Below, in pieces: positions 7,933-14,307 of a stretch of DNA of 22,464 nucleotides. How positions within the stretch are numbered: position 1 is the stretch's first letter; the number at the start of each line of letters is the position of its first letter. The position numbers and the translations under genes were made by a program. Under the pieces are notes generated by a model, which was given only the letters and a program-made list of their open reading frames with translations, did not search any database and had not been told where the DNA came from. This DNA is from CAZAXU01 sp964489245 (GTDB taxonomy: Bacteria > Bacteroidota > Bacteroidia > Flavobacteriales > Flavobacteriaceae): the NCBI GenBank assembly GCA_964489245.1, contig CAZAXU010000034.1:1-22464 (forward strand), written 5' to 3'.

Positions 7933-9018
7933 ATGAGCAACACCTTTGGAAAAATTTTTAGGCTGACTTCTTTTGGCGAATCACACGGAACCGCTATTGG
8001 CGGGATTATTGACGGGATTCCTGCCAATATTTCATTGGATTTTGAAAATATTCAACATGAATTAAATAGGCGCAAACCCGGGCAATCCAAGCTGACCACA
8101 CAACGAAAAGAACAAGATCGCGTTCAATTTCTTTCCGGTATTTTTAACGAAAAAACCATCGGAACACCTATAGGTTTCATCATTGAAAACACAAATGAAA
8201 AATCAGCTGATTATGAACACCTAAAAGATGCTTATCGGCCCTCACATGCAGATTTTACCTATGAAAAAAAATATGGCATCAGAGACCACCGTGGTGGCGG
8301 ACGAGCTTCTGCCAGAAGCACTGCCGGCATTGTTGTTGCCGGCGCCATTGCCAAACAAGTCATCCCGAATATAAATATCTCTGCCTACGTAAACGCAGTA
8401 GGAGAACTCCAGTTGAATAAATCCTATCCAGAACTAAACTTAGGCCTGACCGAACAAACTGCCGTTCGCTGTCCCGACCTGAAAATGGCAGAACAATTCA
8501 CCAAAAAAATTGAAACCACCCAAAAAAACGGCAATACAATAGGCGGACAAATCACTTGTGTTATCAAAAATGTCCCCGTTGGATTGGGAGAACCTGTTTT
8601 TGACAAATTACAGGCACGCCTGGCATATGCCATGATGAGTATTCCTGCCGTCAAAGGATTTGAATATGGCAGCGGATTTGAAGGAAGTAAAATGACAGGC
8701 AGTGAACATAACGATTTATTTAATCCCGATGAGAGTACAAAAACAAATTTTTCAGGAGGCATACAAGGAGGCATCAGCAATGGCATGGATATCTATTTTA
8801 AAATAGCTTTCAAACCCGTTGCAACAATCATGAAATCTCAACAAAGCATTGACAAACAAGGAAATATTATAGAACTGGAAGGAAAAGGAAGACATGATGC
8901 TTGTGTTGTGCCGCGTGCCGTTCCTATTGTTGAAGCATTGGCTGCAATGGTTATATTGGATTTTATTCTGATAGATAAGGCAATGAAAGACTCAAAGGAA
9001 AAAGACGTCTCGATATGA
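7933..9018 (+). CDS. aroC: Chorismate synthase
   Basis: AroC converts 5-enolpyruvylshikimate-3-phosphate to chorismate, the last shikimate step, using reduced FMN in the cytoplasm. All three family signatures are present: SFGESHGTAIGGIIDGIPA at residues 12-30, DHRGGGRASARSTA near 117-130, and a RHDACVVPRAVPIVEAL block near 319-335. At 361 residues it is of normal length, but the last residues (about 351-361, MKDSKEKDVSI) look unlike a conserved tail. They are encoded by DNA resembling an intergenic repeat (see 9003-9060), so the natural end was probably replaced by repeat sequence. There is no close operon partner; it diverges from the lipid-kinase-like gene. The ATG start places the first signature at the usual distance. 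Confidence 0.97.
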   Translation: MSNTFGKIFRLTSFGESHGTAIGGIIDGIPANISLDFENIQHELNRRKPGQSKLTTQRKEQDRVQFLSGIFNEKTIGTPIGFIIENTNEKSADYEHLKDAYRPSHADFTYEKKYGIRDHRGGGRASARSTAGIVVAGAIAKQVIPNINISAYVNAVGELQLNKSYPELNLGLTEQTAVRCPDLKMAEQFTKKIETTQKNGNTIGGQITCVIKNVPVGLGEPVFDKLQARLAYAMMSIPAVKGFEYGSGFEGSKMTGSEHNDLFNPDESTKTNFSGGIQGGISNGMDIYFKIAFKPVATIMKSQQSIDKQGNIIELEGKGRHDACVVPRAVPIVEALAAMVILDFILIDKAMKDSKEKDVSI

Positions 9019-9052
9019 CGAAGCGGAGCTTTATCACTCGACGTGACGAAAG
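9003..9052. repeat. Intergenic repeat sequence at the 3' end of aroC
   Basis: CTCGATATGACGAAG at 9009-9023 is nearly repeated as CTCGACGTGACGAAAG at 9037-9052. The unit around 9003-9018 (AGACGTCTCGATATGA) recurs in inverted orientation at 10863-10878 with two changes. The aroC stop codon lies inside the first unit. This pattern of CTCGA..TGACGAA units is the kind of low-copy intergenic repeat common in Bacteroidota chromosomes. Confidence 0.55.
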
Positions 9053-9218
9053 TAAAAAGTTCATGAAGTTAAGTAGAGCAATTTGTGAAGTTATGAACTA
9101 TAAATATGGATTGAAAGTATGGCTAAAGAAAATTTCAAGAACAAAGCAGCTGCAGATTTTAGAAGTAAATCTTGCTTTTGAAAGTTCATTTGCTGCAAAA
9201 AGGCTTCTTAAATCATAA
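9015..9218 (+). CDS. Small basic ORF after aroC, doubtful gene
   Basis: A 67-codon frame begins at an ATGA overlap with the aroC stop. The product is rich in Lys, Arg and Ser, has no recognisable motif, and its first residues are encoded by repeat sequence. A different frame in the same stretch, from 9120 (ATGGCTAAAGAAAA), loosely recalls the start of Bacteroidota four-helix-bundle genes but stops after 20 codons. Most likely this is repeat-derived or decayed DNA and not an expressed gene. It is listed because the overlap mimics the coupled genes elsewhere in the window. Confidence 0.15.
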   Translation: MTKRSFITRRDESKKFMKLSRAICEVMNYKYGLKVWLKKISRTKQLQILEVNLAFESSFAAKRLLKS

Positions 9219-9403
9219 TTCAGCATGTGTAAGGAAAAAAGTTGAATTGAGCATAGCAAAACGAAATCCCGAGAGCGAAGCGATTCGGAAATCAACGAGT
9301 GATGAATGATGAAGTGTTAATCATTTTTATAGACAAATCCCGCGGGGATTAAAGTTAATAGCCCCGAGCTAAAAGATTGGTAAAAAACAAAATAACAAAA
9401 CAT
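9219..9403. repeat. Intergenic repeat-like region without a gene
   Basis: No convincing coding frame is seen between aroC and the symporter gene. The region contains a GC-rich dyad around 9335-9351 (AATCCC-GCG-GGGATT), followed by AAAGTTAATAGCCCCGAG. It also has an unrelated GAGCGAAGCGATTCGG stretch near 9272-9287. Such short GC-rich palindromic pieces stand out from the AT-rich background and resemble REP-like intergenic repeats of Bacteroidota. No transposase gene is present here. Confidence 0.4.
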
Positions 9404-9434
9404 AACAAATTGATTAACAATAAAATATAAATAT
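9404..9434 (+). promoter_or_regulatory. 5' leader of the symporter gene, shared with the second TlpA-like gene
   Basis: AACAAATTGATTAACAATA at 9404-9422 matches 14266-14284 upstream of the second TlpA-like gene at 18 of 19 positions. Both leaders then end in AATATAAATA(T/C)ATGAA at the start codon. Neither has a clear TAnnTTTG box. The element may be a promoter or ribosome-binding leader of another type, or a repeat. Confidence 0.4.
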
Positions 9435-10775
9435 ATGAAAGAAAAAAAAGGACTACCTCTGCATTGGCAAATCATGATTGGAATGGGGCTGGGTCTCGTC
9501 TTCGGATTCTTATTCCTAAAAATACCTTACGGAAAACAATTGGTCTATGATTGGATTGCTCCCATCGGAAAAATATTTGTCAACCTGCTGAAACTCATTG
9601 CTATTCCTTTGATTCTTGCTTCTCTGATTAAAGGTGTCTCCGACCTGAAAGACATTGCAAAGTTCAAAACCATCGGGCTGAGAACCATCGGGCTATATAT
9701 TTCTACAACAATTTTTGCCATTTCAATCGGACTGATCAGTGTCAATCTTGCTCAACCCGGAGCGGGAATTTCTCAGGAAACCGTTCATAAATTGGAGCAA
9801 ACTTATGCCGGAAATAAAAAAATTGCAAAAAAAATTAAAACGGCAAAAGAACAAAAAGCCAAGCCCAAACTACAGTTTGTTGTCGATATGATTCCTGATA
9901 ATATTTTCAAGGCAATGGGAAGCAATTCCAATATGCTGCAAGTCATTTTCTTTGCCATTTTTTTGGGAATTACACTGATTCTGATTCCCGAACATAAAGC
10001 TGCCCCGCTAAAAGATATTTTTGATTCACTGAATGAAGCCATTCTGAAAATGGTTGATTTGATCATGCTCACGGCTCCTTATGCCGTCTTTGCCCTGATT
10101 GCCAATGTTATAGTGGGCACCGCCGGAGATTGGGAACTACTGAATAGTCTATTGAAATATGGTGGAACCGTAGTCATCGGGTTGATATTGATGCTAGGCG
10201 TATATATGCTGATGGTTTATTTTTTTGCCGGAAAAAATCCGCTATGGTTTTTCAAGCAACTGGCGCCGGCACAACTCTTGGCATTTTCAAGTAGTTCCAG
10301 TGCTGCCACGCTTCCCGTCACCATGGAACGCGTAGAAGAACACGTGGGTGTTGACAAAGAAGTTTCCAGTTTTGTGCTGCCGGTTGGCGCCACTGTGAAC
10401 ATGGACGGCACCAGTCTGTATCAAGCTGTGGCTGCCGTTTTCATCTTGCAAGTGCTTTGGCCCGAAGGATTGGGTTTTGCCAACCAAATGACCATCGTGC
10501 TCACCGCTCTGCTCGCATCCATTGGAGCCGCCGCTGTTCCGGGAGCCGGAATGATTATGCTTGTAATTGTTTTGGAAGCTTTAGGATTTCCATCAGACAA
10601 ATTGCCTATTGCCTTGGCATTGATTTTTGCTATTGACAGACCACTGGATATGATGCGGACCGTAATCAATGTGACCGGAGATGCAACCGTTTCAACCATC
10701 GTTGCCAAATCTGTCGGGAAATTGCATACACCTAAACCAAAAGAATGGAATGATCATATAGGAAAAAAAGAATAA
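9435..10775 (+). CDS. Dicarboxylate/amino acid:cation symporter (DAACS family)
   Basis: This 446-residue inner-membrane protein belongs to the glutamate/aspartate/C4-dicarboxylate symporter family (GltP/GltPh/DctA type). It imports acidic substrates with Na+ or H+. Key elements are visible: the serine-rich hairpin tip SSSSSAATLP at 285-294, NMDGT at 322-326 in TM7, AVPGAG in hairpin 2 near 367-372, and DRPLDMMRTVINVTGDA from 401 in TM8. Asp405 aligns with the amino-group-binding Asp394 of GltPh and Arg408 with the carboxylate-binding Arg397, which favours an amino acid such as glutamate or aspartate. A charged insertion (about 118-145, Lys-rich) is present between early helices. The gene appears to stand alone. 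Confidence 0.93.
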   Translation: MKEKKGLPLHWQIMIGMGLGLVFGFLFLKIPYGKQLVYDWIAPIGKIFVNLLKLIAIPLILASLIKGVSDLKDIAKFKTIGLRTIGLYISTTIFAISIGLISVNLAQPGAGISQETVHKLEQTYAGNKKIAKKIKTAKEQKAKPKLQFVVDMIPDNIFKAMGSNSNMLQVIFFAIFLGITLILIPEHKAAPLKDIFDSLNEAILKMVDLIMLTAPYAVFALIANVIVGTAGDWELLNSLLKYGGTVVIGLILMLGVYMLMVYFFAGKNPLWFFKQLAPAQLLAFSSSSSAATLPVTMERVEEHVGVDKEVSSFVLPVGATVNMDGTSLYQAVAAVFILQVLWPEGLGFANQMTIVLTALLASIGAAAVPGAGMIMLVIVLEALGFPSDKLPIALALIFAIDRPLDMMRTVINVTGDATVSTIVAKSVGKLHTPKPKEWNDHIGKKE

Positions 10776-10832
10776 TTTTAAATAAAAAACTCAAACTTTA
10801 TGAAGTTGGCATAACAAGACGCAAAGAAATAG

Positions 10833-10861
10833 CCTTGTTGTCACACCCTGCGTGTACAAGG
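10833..10861. repeat. Imperfect hairpin downstream of the symporter gene
   Basis: CCTTGT (10833-10838) pairs with ACAAGG (10856-10861), and ACAC (10843-10846) with GTGT (10852-10855), giving one hairpin with a 4-base bulge. It lies 57 bases after the symporter stop. No T-run follows, so it may belong to the repeat region and not be a terminator. Confidence 0.35.
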
Positions 10862-10940
10862 ATTATATCGAGATGTCTCCTACCGGCTTGTAGCCGATGG
10901 CAACCCCCGCCGGTGCGCGATTATATTGCGTACCAAAAGT
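10861..10940. repeat. GC-rich foldable intergenic element
   Basis: GATTATAT occurs at 10861-10868 and 10919-10926, bracketing a GC-rich palindromic core: CGGCT-TGT-AGCCG at 10884-10896 and ACCGGC (10882-10887) against GCCGGT (10909-10914). The segment CGAGATGTCT is an inverted relative of the repeat at the aroC 3' end. ACCAAAAGT at 10932-10940 is the inverse of ACTTTTGGT at 10994-11002. Nothing here codes for protein; together with flanking sequence this fills the gap from 10776 to 11100. Confidence 0.5.
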
Positions 10941-10981
10941 AGCCATCCGAAAAATTTGCAACTTTAAGCTCCGCTATTTGC

Positions 10982-11052
10982 TTATTCTTACTAACTTTTG
11001 GTGTCATTAAAATAAACCTACTAGGTTTTGAAAACCTAGTAGGTTTATTTCA
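10982..11052. repeat. Dispersed hairpin repeat, copy 2; likely bidirectional terminator
   Basis: Twenty-base perfect arms, 11010-11029 and 11031-11050, surround a single central base. They contain the same CCTACTAGGT/ACCTAGTAGG stem as the repeat at the window start and the same AACTTTTGGTGTCAT leader (10993-11007). The arms end in T-rich sequence on both strands. The element lies between two convergent genes, the symporter and the M49 peptidase, where a two-way terminator is expected. In RNA a stem of about 17 bp with a small loop would form. Confidence 0.7.
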
Positions 11053-11100
11053 ATTTAATTTATCGGTACCTCAATAAATGAGATGAATATATCAATATTT

Positions 11101-12774
11101 TTATTCTATTCCCAACACTTTTGCTCCTTGTTCAAAAATGATATCAACCGGAATTTTGGCATCGTTTAAGCCTTGCAAATCTTTTTTCAATTGTTTTCCT
11201 ACAACACCTTTTTCTTTAACCAGTTTTGCGACAGCTTTATAGTCTCCGTCTCCTTGCAATTTCAGAATCAAGGCGGATAAATCTTTCATCGCATCATACA
11301 TTTTATCATAATTCACCTTATAGGTGCCGTCTTCATTTCTAACAAAAGCGCCTTTATCTTCAAAATAATAGAAACGAATCATATTGGCAACGCCATGAGA
11401 GTCTGCGGCGCCAAAGCGAATGGAACGGAAAATGCTTGCCATAAATGTGGTCATATAATCTTTCATATCACCGCCTAATTCTCCTTTTTTGTGTAATTGG
11501 TCAACCATATAAAGTCCCAAAATATCTGCCTTTCCTTCTTCAATGGCAGAATAGTGTTCTTTGAGTGCTGTTCTGACCTTTCCTTTCCCGTTGATTGTAT
11601 TTTTGATTCCCAAACCATGTGCTACCTCATGAAACATGGTATTGGCAAAAAATGCATCAAATTTGATATATTTTCGTTGGCTCGGGTCTATGATCATATC
11701 GGCAATAGGCACTAAAATTTTTTCAAACTTGGCTTTCATCACATTTTTAAGCTGCAAGCGTCTGGTGCCTTTTTTGAGCTGAACTTCTTCATCATTCGGC
11801 AAATTGATGGCAATGGTTTTTCCGCCCGTGTTGGCTTCTCCCGCATAATAAATAGCGTCATAGGCATTTAGGTCTGACCGCGCACCGGGTTTTTCTTGTT
11901 TATAATCATCGGCAACCGGCAGATTTTTTTGCAATTCCGGCAGAAATTTTACATAACGTGCCAATTTTTTGCTCCAGTCCATATCCTTCACCAATACATA
12001 ACCTTCATTGGCGGCTTTATAACCAAACAATTGGTCTTCATAGGTTTCAATAGGACCGATAACCACATCGATATGATTGGTTTTCATATCCATCCAAAGC
12101 ATATCACTTGGTTGATAGTTATCATTCAACAATGCCTTGGCTCTTGCCAACAAATATTTTTTAAACATTTGGTTTTTGGCAAATTTTGAAGCTTCAACCA
12201 GCTCTGCACCAGCCATTTTATTGTATTTCTCATAAGCTTTATAAAAAGGAACAACATATAGTTTTTCGCTCTCGTCTCGGCGAATCAAAGTGTATAAATT
12301 CTTCTTTCCTTTCAAATTCACTTTTTCAAACTCATCTTTGGTCATATCTTTCGGATAATAATTGGCACCTGCAAATTTCTCTCCTGTTCCTTTTACAAAC
12401 GCTTTGTTATCCTCCATTCTGTCCCATGGTCCATAATTGATTTCCGCATATTGTTTGGTTAGATCATTCTCAATTTTGCTCATCAAAGCTTCTTTATCGC
12501 CATAGGTCTGTTGCCAAAAAATATCATCCATATAACTCACGGCTTTCATCAAATGAGTAATCATCTGTTTTTCGTCTTCGGTCAGCTTGGAAAGTTCTGT
12601 GGTCAATTTCACTTTTGCATATTGATTCAACTTTGTCTTCATTTCGTCTTCAAACTTTAATTTTTCTTTGTTTATCACGGTGTTATCAGTTGTTTTCGGT
12701 TCTCTCTCTTTTTGATTATTGCCACAAGATATCAACAAAAGTATCAGAGATAGAAATACAAGAATTTGTTTCAT
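11101..12774 (-). CDS. M49-type (dipeptidyl-peptidase III-like) zinc peptidase lipoprotein
   Basis: The protein has 557 residues when started at the ATG at 12774. A farther upstream ATG (12822) would add 16 residues before the signal peptide and lies upstream of the likely promoter, so it was rejected. The N-terminus MKQILVFLSLILLLISCGNN is a lipoprotein signal with the lipid-modified Cys17. The zinc site is HEVAH at 382-386 with the second helix motif EEGKAD at 412-417 (Glu413 the probable third ligand). The pair HEXX(G)H plus EE-x2-A-(D/E) is characteristic of family M49. It should cleave peptides in the periplasm or at an outer-membrane anchor. Canonical DPP III has HEXXGH with one extra residue; this one has HEXXH. 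It stands alone, convergent with the symporter. Confidence 0.85.
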   Translation of the reverse strand: MKQILVFLSLILLLISCGNNQKEREPKTTDNTVINKEKLKFEDEMKTKLNQYAKVKLTTELSKLTEDEKQMITHLMKAVSYMDDIFWQQTYGDKEALMSKIENDLTKQYAEINYGPWDRMEDNKAFVKGTGEKFAGANYYPKDMTKDEFEKVNLKGKKNLYTLIRRDESEKLYVVPFYKAYEKYNKMAGAELVEASKFAKNQMFKKYLLARAKALLNDNYQPSDMLWMDMKTNHIDVVIGPIETYEDQLFGYKAANEGYVLVKDMDWSKKLARYVKFLPELQKNLPVADDYKQEKPGARSDLNAYDAIYYAGEANTGGKTIAINLPNDEEVQLKKGTRRLQLKNVMKAKFEKILVPIADMIIDPSQRKYIKFDAFFANTMFHEVAHGLGIKNTINGKGKVRTALKEHYSAIEEGKADILGLYMVDQLHKKGELGGDMKDYMTTFMASIFRSIRFGAADSHGVANMIRFYYFEDKGAFVRNEDGTYKVNYDKMYDAMKDLSALILKLQGDGDYKAVAKLVKEKGVVGKQLKKDLQGLNDAKIPVDIIFEQGAKVLGIE

Positions 12775-12800
12775 TTTTTTTATTTTTTTGAGATGAACAA

Positions 12801-12808
12801 CAAAGATA
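12801..12808 (-). promoter_or_regulatory. Candidate -7 box for the M49 peptidase gene
   Basis: Minus-strand TATCTTTG (plus CAAAGATA) matches TAnnTTTG 26 bases before the chosen start at 12774. No good TTG is found at the expected -33 distance. Its position downstream of the alternative ATG at 12822 supports the shorter protein. Confidence 0.45.
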
Positions 12809-12835
12809 ATAAAAAGTCTCAATCAGAAAATGTTT

Positions 12836-12852
12836 ATGCCATTTTTTGGCAT
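12836..12852. promoter_or_regulatory. Dyad in the divergent region before the M49 peptidase and TlpA-like genes
   Basis: ATGCCA-TTTTT-TGGCAT is a perfect 6-bp inverted repeat with a 5-base spacer. It lies 27 bases upstream of the peptidase -7 box, where a regulator could bind. The rest of the 240-base intergenic region (12775-13014) holds promoters at either end and no convincing gene. Confidence 0.3.
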
Positions 12853-12953
12853 GCATCGTCTAAAAGAAATGAAAGTATTCAAATCCGGAAAATTTTAAAA
12901 ACTTTTCGAATTTCTTCTAAAACTTTATCAATCCAAAACAGAGAACGCTCTCA

Positions 12954-12984
12954 CTTGCCAATCTCCCTCTTTTTAGTATCTTTG
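12954..12984 (+). promoter_or_regulatory. Promoter of the first TlpA-like gene
   Basis: CTTG at 12954-12957 and TATCTTTG at 12977-12984 are separated by 19 bases, an almost ideal Bacteroidota TTTG-N19-TAnnTTTG promoter. The -7 box ends 30 bases before the start codon at 13015. This is the clearest promoter in the window. Confidence 0.65.
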
Positions 12985-13014
12985 CCACTAATTAATTTTT
13001 GAAAAGATATAAAC

Positions 13015-14142
13015 ATGAAAAAAGTATTCGTTTTATTGATGACAGGCTTGATATTATTATCTGCCTGCAATCAAGAAAAAAAACAAGATTTCAACGTAAA
13101 GGTCGAAGGAACAGGTACAGGCATGGGAAACAATGAAGTAAAACTTTTCCGCTATGAAGGACAAAAACAAGTCACTATTGATTCCACAACAATGAAAGAA
13201 GGTCATTTCACCGTAGGCACCAAAGTTGACAAGCCTGAAATGCTCTATTTGAGCGTAAGTGGAATTCCCAGTGATCTTCCTTTGATTATGGAAAAAGGAA
13301 AAGATATCAAGGTCGATCTAAACGCACAACACATCAGAAACTCCTCCGTTTTAAGCAGTGGAATGAATAAAGTTCTTTATGATTATTTGGACGATTTGAA
13401 AATGTTCTCCGACAAGCAAGAAAAACTAGGAAAACTGTATCAATTTGCGCAACAAAAAGGCAGTGAAAAAGATAAGACAAACATCTATAATCAATATCTG
13501 AAAGTGAATGACGACAGATTGGAATTTGACTATAAGTTCATCGAAAAAAACAAAGACAACTTGGTTGGTGCCATTGTTTTTGAAAAAGTGGCTTTTGATC
13601 AAAAAACAGAACCCAATTTCAACAAACTGAAAAAACTTTATGACGGCATGTCTGAGGAAATCAAAAAACTTGACAATGTAAAAAACGCCTTTAAAATTGT
13701 GAAAGGAAAAGCGGTTACTTCAATCGGGAGCAAGGCCCCCGATTTTGAAGCCACCACTCCGGAAGGCGGAAAACTCTCTCTTAAAGATGTTATGGGAAAA
13801 GTCACCGTTATTGATTTTTGGGCTTCTTGGTGTCGTCCTTGTAGAGGAGAGAATCCTTTTGTGGTCGAGATCTATAAGAAATATCATAAAAAAGGATTGA
13901 ACATCATCGGTGTTTCTTTGGATAAAAACAAAGATGCTTGGCTCAAAGCCATTGCCGATGACAAATTGGAATGGAACCATGTTTCTTTTCTCAAACATTG
14001 GCAAGATCCCATTGCCCGACAATACAATGTCAGGTCAATTCCACAAACTTTCATCTTAGACAAAAACGGTGTCATCAGAGCCAAAAACCTGAGAAGAAAT
14101 CAATTGGAAGAAAAAATAAAAGAGTTGCTTGAAGAAAAGTAA
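13015..14142 (+). CDS. TlpA-family thiol-disulfide oxidoreductase lipoprotein (DUF4369-type N-terminus), copy 1
   Basis: The 375-residue protein begins with a lipoprotein signal (lipobox LSAC, Cys18). A DUF4369-like beta domain follows (about 25-110), then a helical linker (about 115-230), then a thioredoxin-like domain (238-375). The thioredoxin part has WCRPC at 272-276 and the cis-proline Pro343 in SIPQTF. It should act in the periplasm as a reductase of disulfides or haem-ligand cysteines, as TlpA/ResA proteins do. The next gene is a clear paralog with a similar C-terminus (same WCRPC, IYKKYHK and WQDPIA segments) but a divergent N-terminus. It has its own strong promoter. The partner substrate is unknown. 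Confidence 0.9.
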   Translation: MKKVFVLLMTGLILLSACNQEKKQDFNVKVEGTGTGMGNNEVKLFRYEGQKQVTIDSTTMKEGHFTVGTKVDKPEMLYLSVSGIPSDLPLIMEKGKDIKVDLNAQHIRNSSVLSSGMNKVLYDYLDDLKMFSDKQEKLGKLYQFAQQKGSEKDKTNIYNQYLKVNDDRLEFDYKFIEKNKDNLVGAIVFEKVAFDQKTEPNFNKLKKLYDGMSEEIKKLDNVKNAFKIVKGKAVTSIGSKAPDFEATTPEGGKLSLKDVMGKVTVIDFWASWCRPCRGENPFVVEIYKKYHKKGLNIIGVSLDKNKDAWLKAIADDKLEWNHVSFLKHWQDPIARQYNVRSIPQTFILDKNGVIRAKNLRRNQLEEKIKELLEEK

Positions 14143-14265
14143 TTTTTAATTTACCGAAGTCTCTCCTGAAATTTTCAGAAAGGCAAATCTAAGTTCAGGC
14201 TTATGGCTCGGAGTAAAGAAAAAAAGCTGTTTTGGATATTTAGGAATTGCCGTTAAATAAAATAG

Positions 14266-14307
14266 AACAAATTGATAAACAATATATTATAAAAAAAATA
14301 TAAATAC
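14266..14307 (+). promoter_or_regulatory. 5' leader of the second TlpA-like gene, shared with the symporter gene
   Basis: AACAAATTGATAAACAATA at 14266-14284 matches 9404-9422 before the symporter gene except at one base, and both leaders end in AATATAAATA just before ATGAA. The remainder of the 165-base gap (14143-14265) holds nothing recognisable. This suggests the second paralog is transcribed separately from the first. Confidence 0.4.

Noticed and set aside
9120..9182. Possible four-helix-bundle gene start (ATGGCTAAAGAAAA) after aroC
   Set aside because: The frame stops after 20 codons and no further part of the family could be followed in any frame; at best a remnant.
12775..12822. Upstream ATG extending the M49 peptidase by 16 residues
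   Set aside because: The extension (MRLFIIFVVHLKKIKK) precedes a complete lipoprotein signal peptide and would start upstream of the likely -7 box at 12801-12808.
12766..13002. 78-codon plus-strand frame in the divergent region
   Set aside because: It covers both promoters and the dyad, has no recognisable motif, and its composition is that of AT-rich noncoding DNA.
14166..14180. CTGAAA-T-TTTCAG palindrome after the first TlpA-like gene as a terminator
   Set aside because: Only one base separates the arms, so a stable hairpin needs loss of stem pairs, and no T-run follows.
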